Source: Clostridia bacterium
GTDB taxonomy: Bacteria > Bacillota > Clostridia > Christensenellales > Aristaeellaceae
Direction: 5' to 3'
DNA: 8,866 nt
Assembly: GCA_024404275.1 (NCBI GenBank)
Contig: JAKSQG010000068.1
Location: 1-8,866 of the forward strand
The translations under genes and the position numbers were made by a program. Below, piece by piece: positions 1-5,622 of this stretch; within the stretch, counting starts at the first letter, position 1; the number at the start of each line of letters is the position of its first letter. The notes below the pieces were generated by a model. That model worked only from the letters and a program-made list of their open reading frames with translations, made no database searches and had not been told where the DNA came from.

Positions 1-440
1 GCCTTCGGGTCGGTACCAAAGCTCATGCCGCCGCCGTGTACATTGGGGCAGCTGATGTTGACCTCCAGCCAACCCACCTGCTCCTCTTTATCCAGCTTGC
101 TGCAGACTTCTACGTATTCATCCACCGAGAAGCCGCTGACATTGGCCATCACAGGCTTATGGAAGCATTGTTTCAGTTTGGGCAGTTCCTCGGAAATGAC
201 CTTTTCCACACCGGGATTCTGCAGACCCACGGCATTGAGCATTCCGGCGGGCGCCTCCGCAATGCGCGGGGAGGCGTTGCCAAAGCGCGGTTCGCGTGTA
301 GTGCCCTTGAAGGAGAAGGTTCCCAGCGTGTTGATATCGTAATACTCGTTGAATTCGTAGCCGTAGCCAAATGTGCCGGACGCCGGAATGATCGGGTTAT
401 CCATTTCAATGCCGCACAGGCTGACACTCAGTCTTCCCAC
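1..440 (-). CDS. pyrD: Dihydroorotate dehydrogenase B, catalytic subunit (N-terminal part, runs off left edge)
   Basis: This is the FMN subunit of the NAD-dependent class 1B enzyme, which oxidises dihydroorotate to orotate in the fourth step of UMP synthesis. About 146 residues are present. The N-terminus reads MGRLSVSLCGIEMDNPI followed by the family signature PASGTFGYG. Near the window edge NISCPN carries the expected active-site Cys (residue 131), and GGGMSFGTDP follows. The Cys, rather than Ser, fits a soluble class 1 enzyme and not the membrane-bound class 2. I chose the GTG at 438-440 because a strong site (AAGGAGGAG on the minus strand, about 444-453) sits just upstream, and because RLSV lies at the usual family N-terminus. 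This start lies inside the 3' end of pyrK and overlaps it by 13 nt, which suggests translational coupling. The next in-frame ATG (402-404) would delete conserved residues and has no ribosome site. PyrK next door supports the 1B assignment. Confidence 0.95.
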   Translation of the reverse strand, partial: MGRLSVSLCGIEMDNPIIPASGTFGYGYEFNEYYDINTLGTFSFKGTTREPRFGNASPRIAEAPAGMLNAVGLQNPGVEKVISEELPKLKQCFHKPVMANVSGFSVDEYVEVCSKLDKEEQVGWLEVNISCPNVHGGGMSFGTDPK

Positions 441-1165
441 TTGATCTCCTCCTTCTTCATCACCGGACCCTCACGGCAGATGCGTTTGTAGCCGGTAATG
501 GTCTTGCAGCTGCAGCCCATGCAGGCACCGAAGCCGCAGCCCATGCGTCTTTCGAAGCTGAACTGTCCTTCCGTCTTGCAAGTCTTATAGACCGCCTTCA
601 GCATGGGCTCGGGACCGCAGGTATAAAAGTAGGTGTAATCCACATCGCCGAGGGCGTCTGTCACAAAGCCCTTCACACCGGCGGAGCCATCCGCGGTAGC
701 CACAATGACCTGTGCCCCCAGTTTTTTGAATTCCTCTTCATAGAAAACTTCGTCCGCTCGGTTGAAGCCCAGCACCGCCGTGACCTGTTTGCCCTCGGCG
801 ATGAGCTTGCGTGCCAGACCATACAGCGGCGGCACGCCGACGCCACCGCCCAGCAGCAGCGGCTTTGCTCCGCTCAGCGCCGTGTCATAGCCGTTGCCCA
901 GTCCAAGCAGCACATCCAGCTTTTCGCCGGGCTTCATGCCGGCCATCTGTTCTGTGCCGTGACCCACCACCTTGTAGATCAGCGTCAGTTCTTTTTCATC
1001 CCAGTCGCAGACCGAAATGGGACGGCGCAGATACAATCCATCCAGGCGGATATTGACAAACTGACCGGGCTTGACGATGGCGCTCATATCGCCTTCCAGC
1101 TTCATGCGCCACACATTCGCGGTCAAAGGGGTATTCTCCGTAATCGTCAGGATCTCCTGCTTCAT
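428..1165 (-). CDS. pyrK: Dihydroorotate dehydrogenase B, electron transfer subunit
   Basis: This 245-residue FAD and [2Fe-2S] protein passes electrons from the PyrD flavin to NAD+ in the cytoplasmic PyrD2-PyrK2 complex. The N-terminal ferredoxin-reductase-like barrel holds the FAD-binding RRPISVCDW stretch (about residues 48-56). The nucleotide-binding half has GGGVGVPPLYGLA and the YTCGPEPMLKA motif. The C-terminal cluster module has Cys at 210, 215, 218 and 230 (C-x4-C-x2-C-x11-C), the normal PyrK ligand pattern; Cys220 is extra. Length is typical. Its ATG overlaps the pyrC stop in an ATGA arrangement, and AAGGAGGTG lies 5 nt upstream inside pyrC, so the start is clear. The 3' end overlaps pyrD. 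All motifs look intact. Confidence 0.96.
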   Translation of the reverse strand: MKQEILTITENTPLTANVWRMKLEGDMSAIVKPGQFVNIRLDGLYLRRPISVCDWDEKELTLIYKVVGHGTEQMAGMKPGEKLDVLLGLGNGYDTALSGAKPLLLGGGVGVPPLYGLARKLIAEGKQVTAVLGFNRADEVFYEEEFKKLGAQVIVATADGSAGVKGFVTDALGDVDYTYFYTCGPEPMLKAVYKTCKTEGQFSFERRMGCGFGACMGCSCKTITGYKRICREGPVMKKEEIKWED

Positions 1166-2385
1166 GCCAGCACCTCCTTCAATGTTTCATCACAGTAAAC
1201 GGTCTTTCCGCGGCAGACAGTCATCAGGCAGCGGCCATCCACCGTCTGTCCGGCAAAGGGCGTGCTCTTGCCCATGGAAACAAACTCCTTGGGATCGATC
1301 ACCGTTTGCACGCCCAGATCAAACACCGTGTAGTCATCTTCCGTATCAATGCCAAAGCGCTCACAGGGAGCATCATGCATCAATCGCACCAGGTCTTTCA
1401 GTGTCAGAATGCCTGTTTTGACAAGCCCTGTATACATCAGCAGGAACGACGTCTCCAACCCCACAACGCCCATGGCACTTTTTTCAAGGCCGCGGCTTTT
1501 TTCCTCCGCGCTGTGCGGGGCATGGTCCGTTACAATCATATCGATCGTACCGTCCAGAATGCCTTCGATCAGCGCTTCGCGGTCGCTCTTGTCACGCAGC
1601 GGCGGGTTCATCTTGAAGCGCGCATCCTCCTGCAGGCAGCTGTCATCCAGCAGCAGATAATGCGGTCCCGTCTCGCAGGTCACATTCACGCCCTCCGCCT
1701 TGGCGCGGCGGATGACTTCAATGCTCTCTTTGGCAGACACATGACACACATGGTAGGCACAGCCGGTCTCCTTGCTGAGTTTCACATCACGGGCGATGGG
1801 TGCCCATTCGGATTCAGAGCAAATGCCCCTGTGTCCGTGTGCTTTGGCATATTCGCCGTCATGGATGTATCCGCCCCGCAGCAGGCTGTTCTCCTCGCAG
1901 TGCGCGGCAATGATCTTTCTCATCGGTCCGACCTTGTGCATGGCGGCACGCATCATGTCCTCATTCTGCACACCTTTGCCGTCATCGGAGAAGGCAATCA
2001 CCTGCTCCTTCAGCCCCTCAAGGTCAGACAGTTCCTGTCCCATCTCCCCCATCGTGATGGTACCATAGGGATACACCCTCACCACTGCATCCCGATCGAT
2101 CAGGTCCTGCTGCACTTTGAGATGCTCCGGTGTATCCGGCGTAGGGTTCAGGTTGGGCATAGCGCAGATGGCAGTCACACCGCCCCTTGCCGCTGCCCGT
2201 GTTTCGGTGGCAATGGTCGCTTTATAAGAAAAACCCGGTTCACGCAGATGCACATGTACATCCACCAAACCGGGTACGATCAGATAACGGTCGGAAAGAG
2301 AAAACGACTCCCGCAAAACAGGAAAAAAGCCATCCTCCGTGCAAAGGCGCTTCAGTTCATCCGCGTTGCAGAAACCATACCGCAT
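1162..2385 (-). CDS. pyrC: Dihydroorotase (class I)
   Basis: This is a 407-residue zinc amidohydrolase that cyclises carbamoyl-aspartate to dihydroorotate, the third step of pyrimidine synthesis. Visible motifs: DVHVHLREPG with metal ligands His44 and His46; MPNLNPTPD; FSDDGKGV (Asp134/135, where class I bacterial enzymes have a metal-bridging Asp); AHCEEN (His162); HVCHVSA (His215); NPPLR; and TDHAPHS with catalytic Asp287. These mark the class I family found in Bacillota and not the E. coli-type class II. The open frame extends to a GTG at 2398-2400, but the ribosome site GGGAGGA (2392-2398) overlaps that codon, so the ATG at 2383-2385 is the start. It is the first gene after the PyrR-type attenuator, and the terminator ends only about 15 nt before it. 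The stop overlaps the pyrK ATG by 4 nt. Confidence 0.97.
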   Translation of the reverse strand: MRYGFCNADELKRLCTEDGFFPVLRESFSLSDRYLIVPGLVDVHVHLREPGFSYKATIATETRAAARGGVTAICAMPNLNPTPDTPEHLKVQQDLIDRDAVVRVYPYGTITMGEMGQELSDLEGLKEQVIAFSDDGKGVQNEDMMRAAMHKVGPMRKIIAAHCEENSLLRGGYIHDGEYAKAHGHRGICSESEWAPIARDVKLSKETGCAYHVCHVSAKESIEVIRRAKAEGVNVTCETGPHYLLLDDSCLQEDARFKMNPPLRDKSDREALIEGILDGTIDMIVTDHAPHSAEEKSRGLEKSAMGVVGLETSFLLMYTGLVKTGILTLKDLVRLMHDAPCERFGIDTEDDYTVFDLGVQTVIDPKEFVSMGKSTPFAGQTVDGRCLMTVCRGKTVYCDETLKEVLA

Positions 2386-2400
2386 CGGCTGTCCTCCCAC

Positions 2401-2431
2401 AAAAAAAGCTTTCCCTCATCAAGGAAAAGCT
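2401..2431 (-). terminator. Attenuator terminator in the pyrC leader
   Basis: The minus strand reads AGCTTTTCC, a 7-nt loop TTGATGA, then GGGAAAGCT, followed by a run of T. The 9-bp stem (2423-2431 with 2407-2415, one G-T pair) plus the U tract is a textbook intrinsic terminator. It ends just before the pyrC ribosome site at 2392-2398, so it can only work as a regulated attenuator. Its 5' arm and loop are also the partner of the antiterminator. Confidence 0.9.
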
Positions 2432-2482
2432 AAAAAAGCTTACTTCAAGCCATCGGCATTGCTGCCGCCGCTGTCCTTGATG
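2417..2482 (-). promoter_or_regulatory. Antiterminator pairing of the pyr leader
   Basis: CATCAAGGA (2474-2482), the 3' arm of the PyrR hairpin, is exactly complementary over 9 nt to TCCTTGATG (2417-2425), which is the inner 5' arm plus loop of the terminator. AGC (2470-2472) and GCT (2428-2430) can add 3 bp across a small internal loop. This pairing cannot coexist with the PyrR hairpin or with the terminator, so it is the expected ON structure when UMP is low. The pairing is read directly from sequence; the switching behaviour is inferred from the Bacillus pyr model. Confidence 0.85.
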
Positions 2483-2505
2483 GTTTCACGGAACCATCTT
2501 AAAGG
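2474..2505 (-). promoter_or_regulatory. PyrR-binding hairpin (anti-antiterminator) of the pyr operon leader
   Basis: The leader RNA contains an outer CCUU/AAGG pairing, an unpaired UAA purine-rich bulge on the 5' side, and a perfect 7-bp upper stem GATGGTT/AACCATC capped by the hexaloop CCGTGA. This matches the known PyrR RNA site: hexaloop CNGNGA, UUUAA before the stem and AAGG after it. By analogy with Bacillus, UMP-bound PyrR stabilises this hairpin. That keeps CATCAAGGA (2474-2482) from pairing downstream, so the terminator at 2401-2431 forms and pyr transcription stops. No pyrR gene is in the window. The hairpin begins 2-3 nt after the predicted transcription start. Confidence 0.9.
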
Positions 2506-2513
2506 TTCAGTAT

Positions 2514-2543
2514 ATTGTATCCCAGCAGGACTGTTTTTGTCAA
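2514..2543 (-). promoter_or_regulatory. Promoter of the pyrCKD operon
   Basis: The minus strand has a perfect -35 box TTGACA (2538-2543), an 18-nt spacer and the -10 box TACAAT (2514-2519, one mismatch). Transcription should start near 2507-2508, immediately before the PyrR hairpin. No operator is evident, which fits control by attenuation. Confidence 0.85.
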
Positions 2544-2732
2544 GACTGTCCGATGCATTTGTTCCACGACAACCGTCCATTGAGAAGGTCCGTCCCATAT
2601 CCCGGATGAAAACTATTCGCTTGACATTTTTCCCGTTCCGTTTTTTCAAGGGTTTTACCAGAAAGCGTGCCGATAAAAGGATAGGCTGACATAACATCCG
2701 CCGCTCCTCTTCTCCCACTCAGCAAAGGCCAA
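2544..2732. other. Intergenic stretch with no gene seen
   Basis: These 189 bases lie between the pyr promoter and the terminator of the small ORF. Short open frames cross it on the minus strand, but they run through the pyr promoter and leader, lack ribosome sites and look unlike proteins. Poly-T and poly-A runs occur, but I see no convincing RNA gene, repeat or second promoter. Confidence 0.5.
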
Positions 2733-2766
2733 ATAAAAGCGCCGCTGCAAACCAGCGACGCTTTTA
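2733..2766 (-). terminator. Intrinsic terminator after the small ORF
   Basis: The minus strand forms AAAAGCG-T-CGCTG, loop GTTTG, CAGCG-G-CGCTTTT, followed by ATTT. The central T-G wobble pairs on the minus strand but becomes a C-A mismatch on the plus strand, so the hairpin is oriented for minus-strand transcription. It starts 14 nt after the stop of the 2781-3050 ORF. Confidence 0.8.
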
Positions 2767-2780
2767 TGCTTTCCTGATAA

Positions 2781-3050
2781 TCAGGCGGCTTCCGCGTACA
2801 GAGCTTCGACATTGAACAGATACATGGACACGCCGCTTTCTTCATCGTACATCATCCAGGCATCATCTTCGGCGACATAGAACATCACCACTTCTTCGCC
2901 GGTGCTCAGAACAACATACAGCACGTACACGCCATCTTCGCCGGCAACGATCTCATAGGTGCCTTCAGCGGTCTCCTCTTCGGTACCGAAGCAGCAGGCG
3001 TTGGAAGCACCCTCTCCGTTTCCGCGTGATGAGGAGGTAATGTAAAACAA
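2781..3050 (-). CDS. Small acidic protein of unknown function, possibly a 3' gene remnant
   Basis: I do not recognise this family. The open frame is at most 90 codons and has no ATG near its 5' end; the only early start is a TTG at 3048-3050, which lies in the U tract of the tRNA-Thr terminator and has no ribosome site. From about residue 20 it looks genuinely coding: codon choice matches neighbouring genes, and the protein is strongly acidic with alternating beta-type segments such as DGVYVLYVVLSTGEEVVMFYV and DAWMMYDEESGVSMYLFNV. It contains two adjacent Cys (residues 19-20). A proper intrinsic terminator follows directly. The first 15-20 residues (TSSSRGNGEG...) look less protein-like. The likely reading is the 3' end of a longer, possibly exported beta-rich protein whose 5' end was lost at the tRNA. 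A short gene with a non-standard start is the alternative. Confidence 0.45.
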   Translation of the reverse strand: MFYITSSSRGNGEGASNACCFGTEEETAEGTYEIVAGEDGVYVLYVVLSTGEEVVMFYVAEDDAWMMYDEESGVSMYLFNVEALYAEAA

Positions 3051-3080
3051 AAAAGCCTTAGGATTCCTCCAAAGGCTTTA
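3049..3080 (-). terminator. Terminator of the tRNA-Thr gene
   Basis: The minus strand has AAAGCCTT-T-GGA, loop GGAA, TCC-T-AAGGCTTT and then further T residues, beginning 2 nt after the tRNA CCA end. This is a long hairpin with a U tract and fits release of a monocistronic tRNA transcript. Confidence 0.85.
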
Positions 3081-3081
3081 C

Positions 3082-3157
<76 letters not shown>

Positions 3158-3167
3158 AACGATAATT

Positions 3168-3196
3168 ATTATAAACGAAGTCCCTCCAAAATGCAA
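3168..3196 (-). promoter_or_regulatory. Promoter of tRNA-Thr
   Basis: The minus strand has TTGCAT (3191-3196), a 17-nt spacer and a perfect TATAAT (3168-3173). The predicted start is a few bases before the mature tRNA 5' end, giving a very short 5' leader. Confidence 0.8.
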
Positions 3197-3261
3197 TACC
3201 CCGCGCGAAAAAATTTTAATCTTTTTTCAACTGATGGCCTCATCGCTTTTTTTATCACAAA

Positions 3262-3304
3262 TTTCAAATTTTTGAAACAAAAGTACGTCCAAATGCGTTA
3301 TAAT
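3262..3304 (+). promoter_or_regulatory. Promoter region of the SH3b protein gene, with a dyad
   Basis: A perfect -10 box TATAAT lies at 3299-3304, 32 nt before the start codon. The -35 element is weak: TTGAAA at 3272-3277 would need a 21-nt spacer. Over this region sits a perfect inverted repeat TTTCAAA-TT-TTTGAAA (3262-3277), which could be an operator. A weak -35 plus a dyad would fit a regulated promoter, but that is inference. Confidence 0.55.
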
Positions 3305-3335
3305 AGATGAATCAAACAAATGGAGGCCTGCGCTC

Positions 3336-4427
3336 ATGAAAAAAGCCCTTGCCCTGCTCCTTTGCATTCTTTGCTGTCTTACGCTTTGCGGCAGCGCTTT
3401 GGCGGATGTCCCAGTCTACCGCATCATCAACAACAATACTTCACAGAACGGCACCGCCGTATATACCCTGCCCAGTGAAAGCTCCCAGCGGCTGGCAGTC
3501 TATTATAATGGTGTCATCGTGCAGCAAACTGCCGAGGTCAGCAGCGACTGGGCGCTTGTCACCATCGGCGAAGGCACCGGCGCACAGCAGGGTTATATTC
3601 TGAAAAAGTATCTGGCCAACCCTGCCACCAGCATGATCATCAGCCGCGTTGAAACCGCCACCATCAATCACAGCGGATCCGTCATGGAGCCGCTTGTCAG
3701 CCGTGACGGCAGCCGCATCATGTATCTGCCCAATGGCACCACCGTGCAGATTCTGGGCGTGGTCTCCTCCATGACGGTGGGTACCATGACCGAAGCCTAT
3801 CTGCACGTCATGTACTGCGGTCTGGCCGGCTATGTCCCCCAGCGCTATGTGCAGACGGCCTCCAGCCAGCCCACCGCTTTCCCCGTGGTACCCGTTGTTA
3901 CCGCCACGCCCTACCGCCCCGTGGTGACCTCCACCCCCGTGGCCACCGAGGCCCCCTGGAACGGTCCTGCCTACGGCACCCATCCCATCAGTCAATGGCC
4001 TTTGGAAAAGCCCTCGTTTGGTACAGTGGCCTATGTCAACAACCCCAACCCCATGGATCGCCTCCATCTGCGCAAGAACCCCAAATCAGGCGCCACGTCC
4101 TTTGGCAAGTACTACAACGGTACACAGGTTCTGGTGCTGGATTATGTGGACGCCGAATGGGTGCATGTCGCCATCGGCAATCTGGAAGGCTACATGAACA
4201 CTTCCTTCCTCGTGTTTGATGAGGCTTTTGCCCCCGCTTCCGTGCTGCCGATCATGACCGTCAACATCAACAACCTCAACCTGCGCGAAGGTCAGTCCAC
4301 CTCTTCCCACTCTCTTGGTCAGTATCCCAAGGGCACGCAGGTGGTGCTGCTCGGTTTCAACGATACGTGGGCACATGTGGCCGTCAACGGCGTAACCGGC
4401 TTCATGATGGGCAAGTACCTCAAATAA
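3336..4427 (+). CDS. Exported protein with about four SH3b-like repeats
   Basis: This 363-residue protein has a Sec signal peptide: KK, a hydrophobic core, and a likely cut after ALA at residue 23. The mature part contains about four bacterial SH3-like modules: roughly 24-92, 100-170, 226-295 and 300-363. The last two are clearest, each with a LHLRKNP- or LNLREGQ-type segment, then G-T-Q-V near the middle, a W-x-H-V-A strand and a closing G-Y/F-M. A Pro/Thr/Val-rich linker (about 171-225, with TATPYRP and TSTPVATEAP) splits them into two pairs. Such modules usually bind peptidoglycan or cell-wall peptides; no catalytic domain is present, so it is probably a wall-associated adaptor or sensor. 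A GGAGG lies 9 nt before the ATG. It is monocistronic, with its own promoter and terminator. LTLC in the signal peptide is a poor lipobox, so a lipoprotein is unlikely. Confidence 0.85.
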   Translation: MKKALALLLCILCCLTLCGSALADVPVYRIINNNTSQNGTAVYTLPSESSQRLAVYYNGVIVQQTAEVSSDWALVTIGEGTGAQQGYILKKYLANPATSMIISRVETATINHSGSVMEPLVSRDGSRIMYLPNGTTVQILGVVSSMTVGTMTEAYLHVMYCGLAGYVPQRYVQTASSQPTAFPVVPVVTATPYRPVVTSTPVATEAPWNGPAYGTHPISQWPLEKPSFGTVAYVNNPNPMDRLHLRKNPKSGATSFGKYYNGTQVLVLDYVDAEWVHVAIGNLEGYMNTSFLVFDEAFAPASVLPIMTVNINNLNLREGQSTSSHSLGQYPKGTQVVLLGFNDTWAHVAVNGVTGFMMGKYLK

Positions 4428-4461
4428 TTCTCTTCTTTTAATAATAACCGTTTCATTTTTC

Positions 4462-4510
4462 GGGGGAAGCACACCCGCTGCAGGGCACGCTTCCCCCTGT
4501 CTTGTTTTTC
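4462..4510 (+). terminator. Terminator after the SH3b protein gene
   Basis: GGGGGAAGC (4462-4470) pairs with GCTTCCCCC (4489-4497). Inside, CCC/GGG can add a short inner stem. The tail TGTCTTGTTTTTC is U-rich but interrupted. The hairpin is stable and sits just before the next promoter, so it insulates the two units. Confidence 0.75.
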
Positions 4511-4519
4511 TCCCCCGTT

Positions 4520-4548
4520 TTGACAAAGCCCCTTCCCCGCGGTATAAT
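4520..4548 (+). promoter_or_regulatory. Consensus promoter of the exported protein-ftsK unit
   Basis: TTGACA (4520-4525), a 17-nt spacer and TATAAT (4543-4548) match the sigma-A consensus at every position. The 5' leader is about 20-25 nt with no visible regulatory fold, so constitutive strong transcription is expected. Confidence 0.9.
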
Positions 4549-4576
4549 AAGAAAGATACGGAAAGGAACACACGCC

Positions 4577-5593
4577 ATGCGCAAAATGATCCTGTTGTTT
4601 GTTATTCTGCTGATGCTGGGCAGCAGCGCCCGGGCTCAGGTCATCACAGGGCCCGACCGGCTTCCACACGCGGAAAGCCCCGCATTGAATGCGTTGCTGC
4701 AGGAAGCGCTTGCCCCTGTCACCGAGCCGCTCGAAACCATCGTATGGCAGCTGCCCGGCACATCTGTATTCAGTGTATATGTCACCTACAGTACCGGCTT
4801 TCGCGCCGGTCACGATCATATCGCCGGCATCTCCCTGCTGATGGATGCTGACAACGAATGCCTGCTTTCCCCTGCCGATTTGTTTGAAGATTGGGACGGC
4901 TTCACCGCGTGGCTGGAAAACGACATGGAAGAAAACATCGAATCTGCCCTGTCAGATTATCAGGATACCGAAGGTCTGCTTCCTCTGCCGCTTGAAACGG
5001 CTTCCTTCGGTCCCTGCGGCATGACGCTGCATTACGATGTCGAAACCTACTGTCTGCTGTCCGGTCGCGCCGGTGAACTGATGTGGCGTTGGGATGAACT
5101 TTTTCCCTGGCTCAAGGACGCGTACCGTCCCCTTCCGCAAACCGCCGAAAGGATGATGGCCGCCGCCGCTGAAGGCCGCCTGCCGCTGGTCCCCATACAG
5201 ATCGGCGATGATCTTGCCCAAGTGCTGGAAAACAGCGCCCTTCTTGCCGGTCCCGATTACATGACCGACGGTGAACTGTACGAAACAGAAAACGCCGACA
5301 TGCGGGAGATCCTGCTGATTGCTCCTCGCGGAGCGGATGGCAGCGGTCCGGTAACCGGCATTCGCACCCTGCACCCCGTCATCGGTGAAGAAAGCAAGGG
5401 GGCTTCCTTGGAAGATATCCGTACTTTTCTCGGCCTGCCGGAGGCTTCCGTCGCTCTGGATGCTGCCGCCGCGGATTATCTGCGGCTTGCCCGAGCCGCG
5501 TTGATGGACCGCTATCCCTGCGGGAATTATCACCTTGAATTGTTCTACGATGCCGATAACGCCCTTCTTGCCGCGCAGCTGCGGCAAAACTGA
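4577..5593 (+). CDS. Exported protein of unknown function (possible DUF3298-like and DUF4309-like parts)
   Basis: This is a 338-residue protein with a signal peptide (MRK, hydrophobic core 4-14, probable cut after ARA at residue 20). The frame is open upstream to 4502, but that part covers the promoter; the ATG at 4577 has AAGGA about 9 nt before it. Residues about 60-180 alternate strands and resemble the extracellular DUF3298/RsiV type: CLLSPADLF, then TLHYDVETY and a closing helix WRWDELFPWL. Residues about 205-338 have IQIGDDLAQVLE, GIRTLHPVIG, DIRTFLGLPEASV and a final strand YHLELFYDADNALLAAQL, a layout like DUF4309-type domains. These links rest on remembered patterns and are uncertain. 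ftsK follows 29 nt later with no terminator, so the two are probably co-transcribed. A role at the septum or cell envelope is possible but not shown. Confidence 0.7.
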   Translation: MRKMILLFVILLMLGSSARAQVITGPDRLPHAESPALNALLQEALAPVTEPLETIVWQLPGTSVFSVYVTYSTGFRAGHDHIAGISLLMDADNECLLSPADLFEDWDGFTAWLENDMEENIESALSDYQDTEGLLPLPLETASFGPCGMTLHYDVETYCLLSGRAGELMWRWDELFPWLKDAYRPLPQTAERMMAAAAEGRLPLVPIQIGDDLAQVLENSALLAGPDYMTDGELYETENADMREILLIAPRGADGSGPVTGIRTLHPVIGEESKGASLEDIRTFLGLPEASVALDAAAADYLRLARAALMDRYPCGNYHLELFYDADNALLAAQLRQN

Positions 5594-5622
5594 TCTTTGA
5601 TTTTTTCCGAACGGAGAACACA

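Noticed and set aside
173..427. Minus-strand frame of 84 codons in front of pyrD
   Set aside because: It is out of frame with pyrD. The pyrD frame gives PASGTFGYG and NISCPN and starts at the GTG at 438-440.
1306..2433. Plus-strand open frame of 375 codons opposite pyrC
   Set aside because: It mirrors pyrC, whose motifs are unmistakable, and also runs across the pyr leader. The protein is rich in His, Gln and Arg with no family resemblance, as expected from the reverse of a codon-biased gene.
2440..2718. Minus-strand frame of 92 codons upstream of pyrC
   Set aside because: It crosses the pyr promoter and the PyrR hairpin, has no ribosome site and no protein-like pattern.
3030..3045. Strong ribosome-site-like GAGGAGGTAATG followed at once by TAA on the plus strand
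   Set aside because: It is a start-stop pair with no downstream coding in that frame and no plus-strand promoter; it lies within the 5' part of the minus-strand small ORF and looks like chance.
3336..3410. Lipoprotein signal (LTLC) in the SH3b protein
   Set aside because: A Leu immediately before the Cys is a poor lipobox, and a good signal peptidase I site (ALA) follows at residue 23.
3441..4067. Minus-strand Gly/His-rich frame opposite the SH3b gene
   Set aside because: Low-complexity HGGGGHHG-type composition is the reverse reading of Thr/Pro/Val codons; the plus-strand gene has signal peptide, promoter and terminator.
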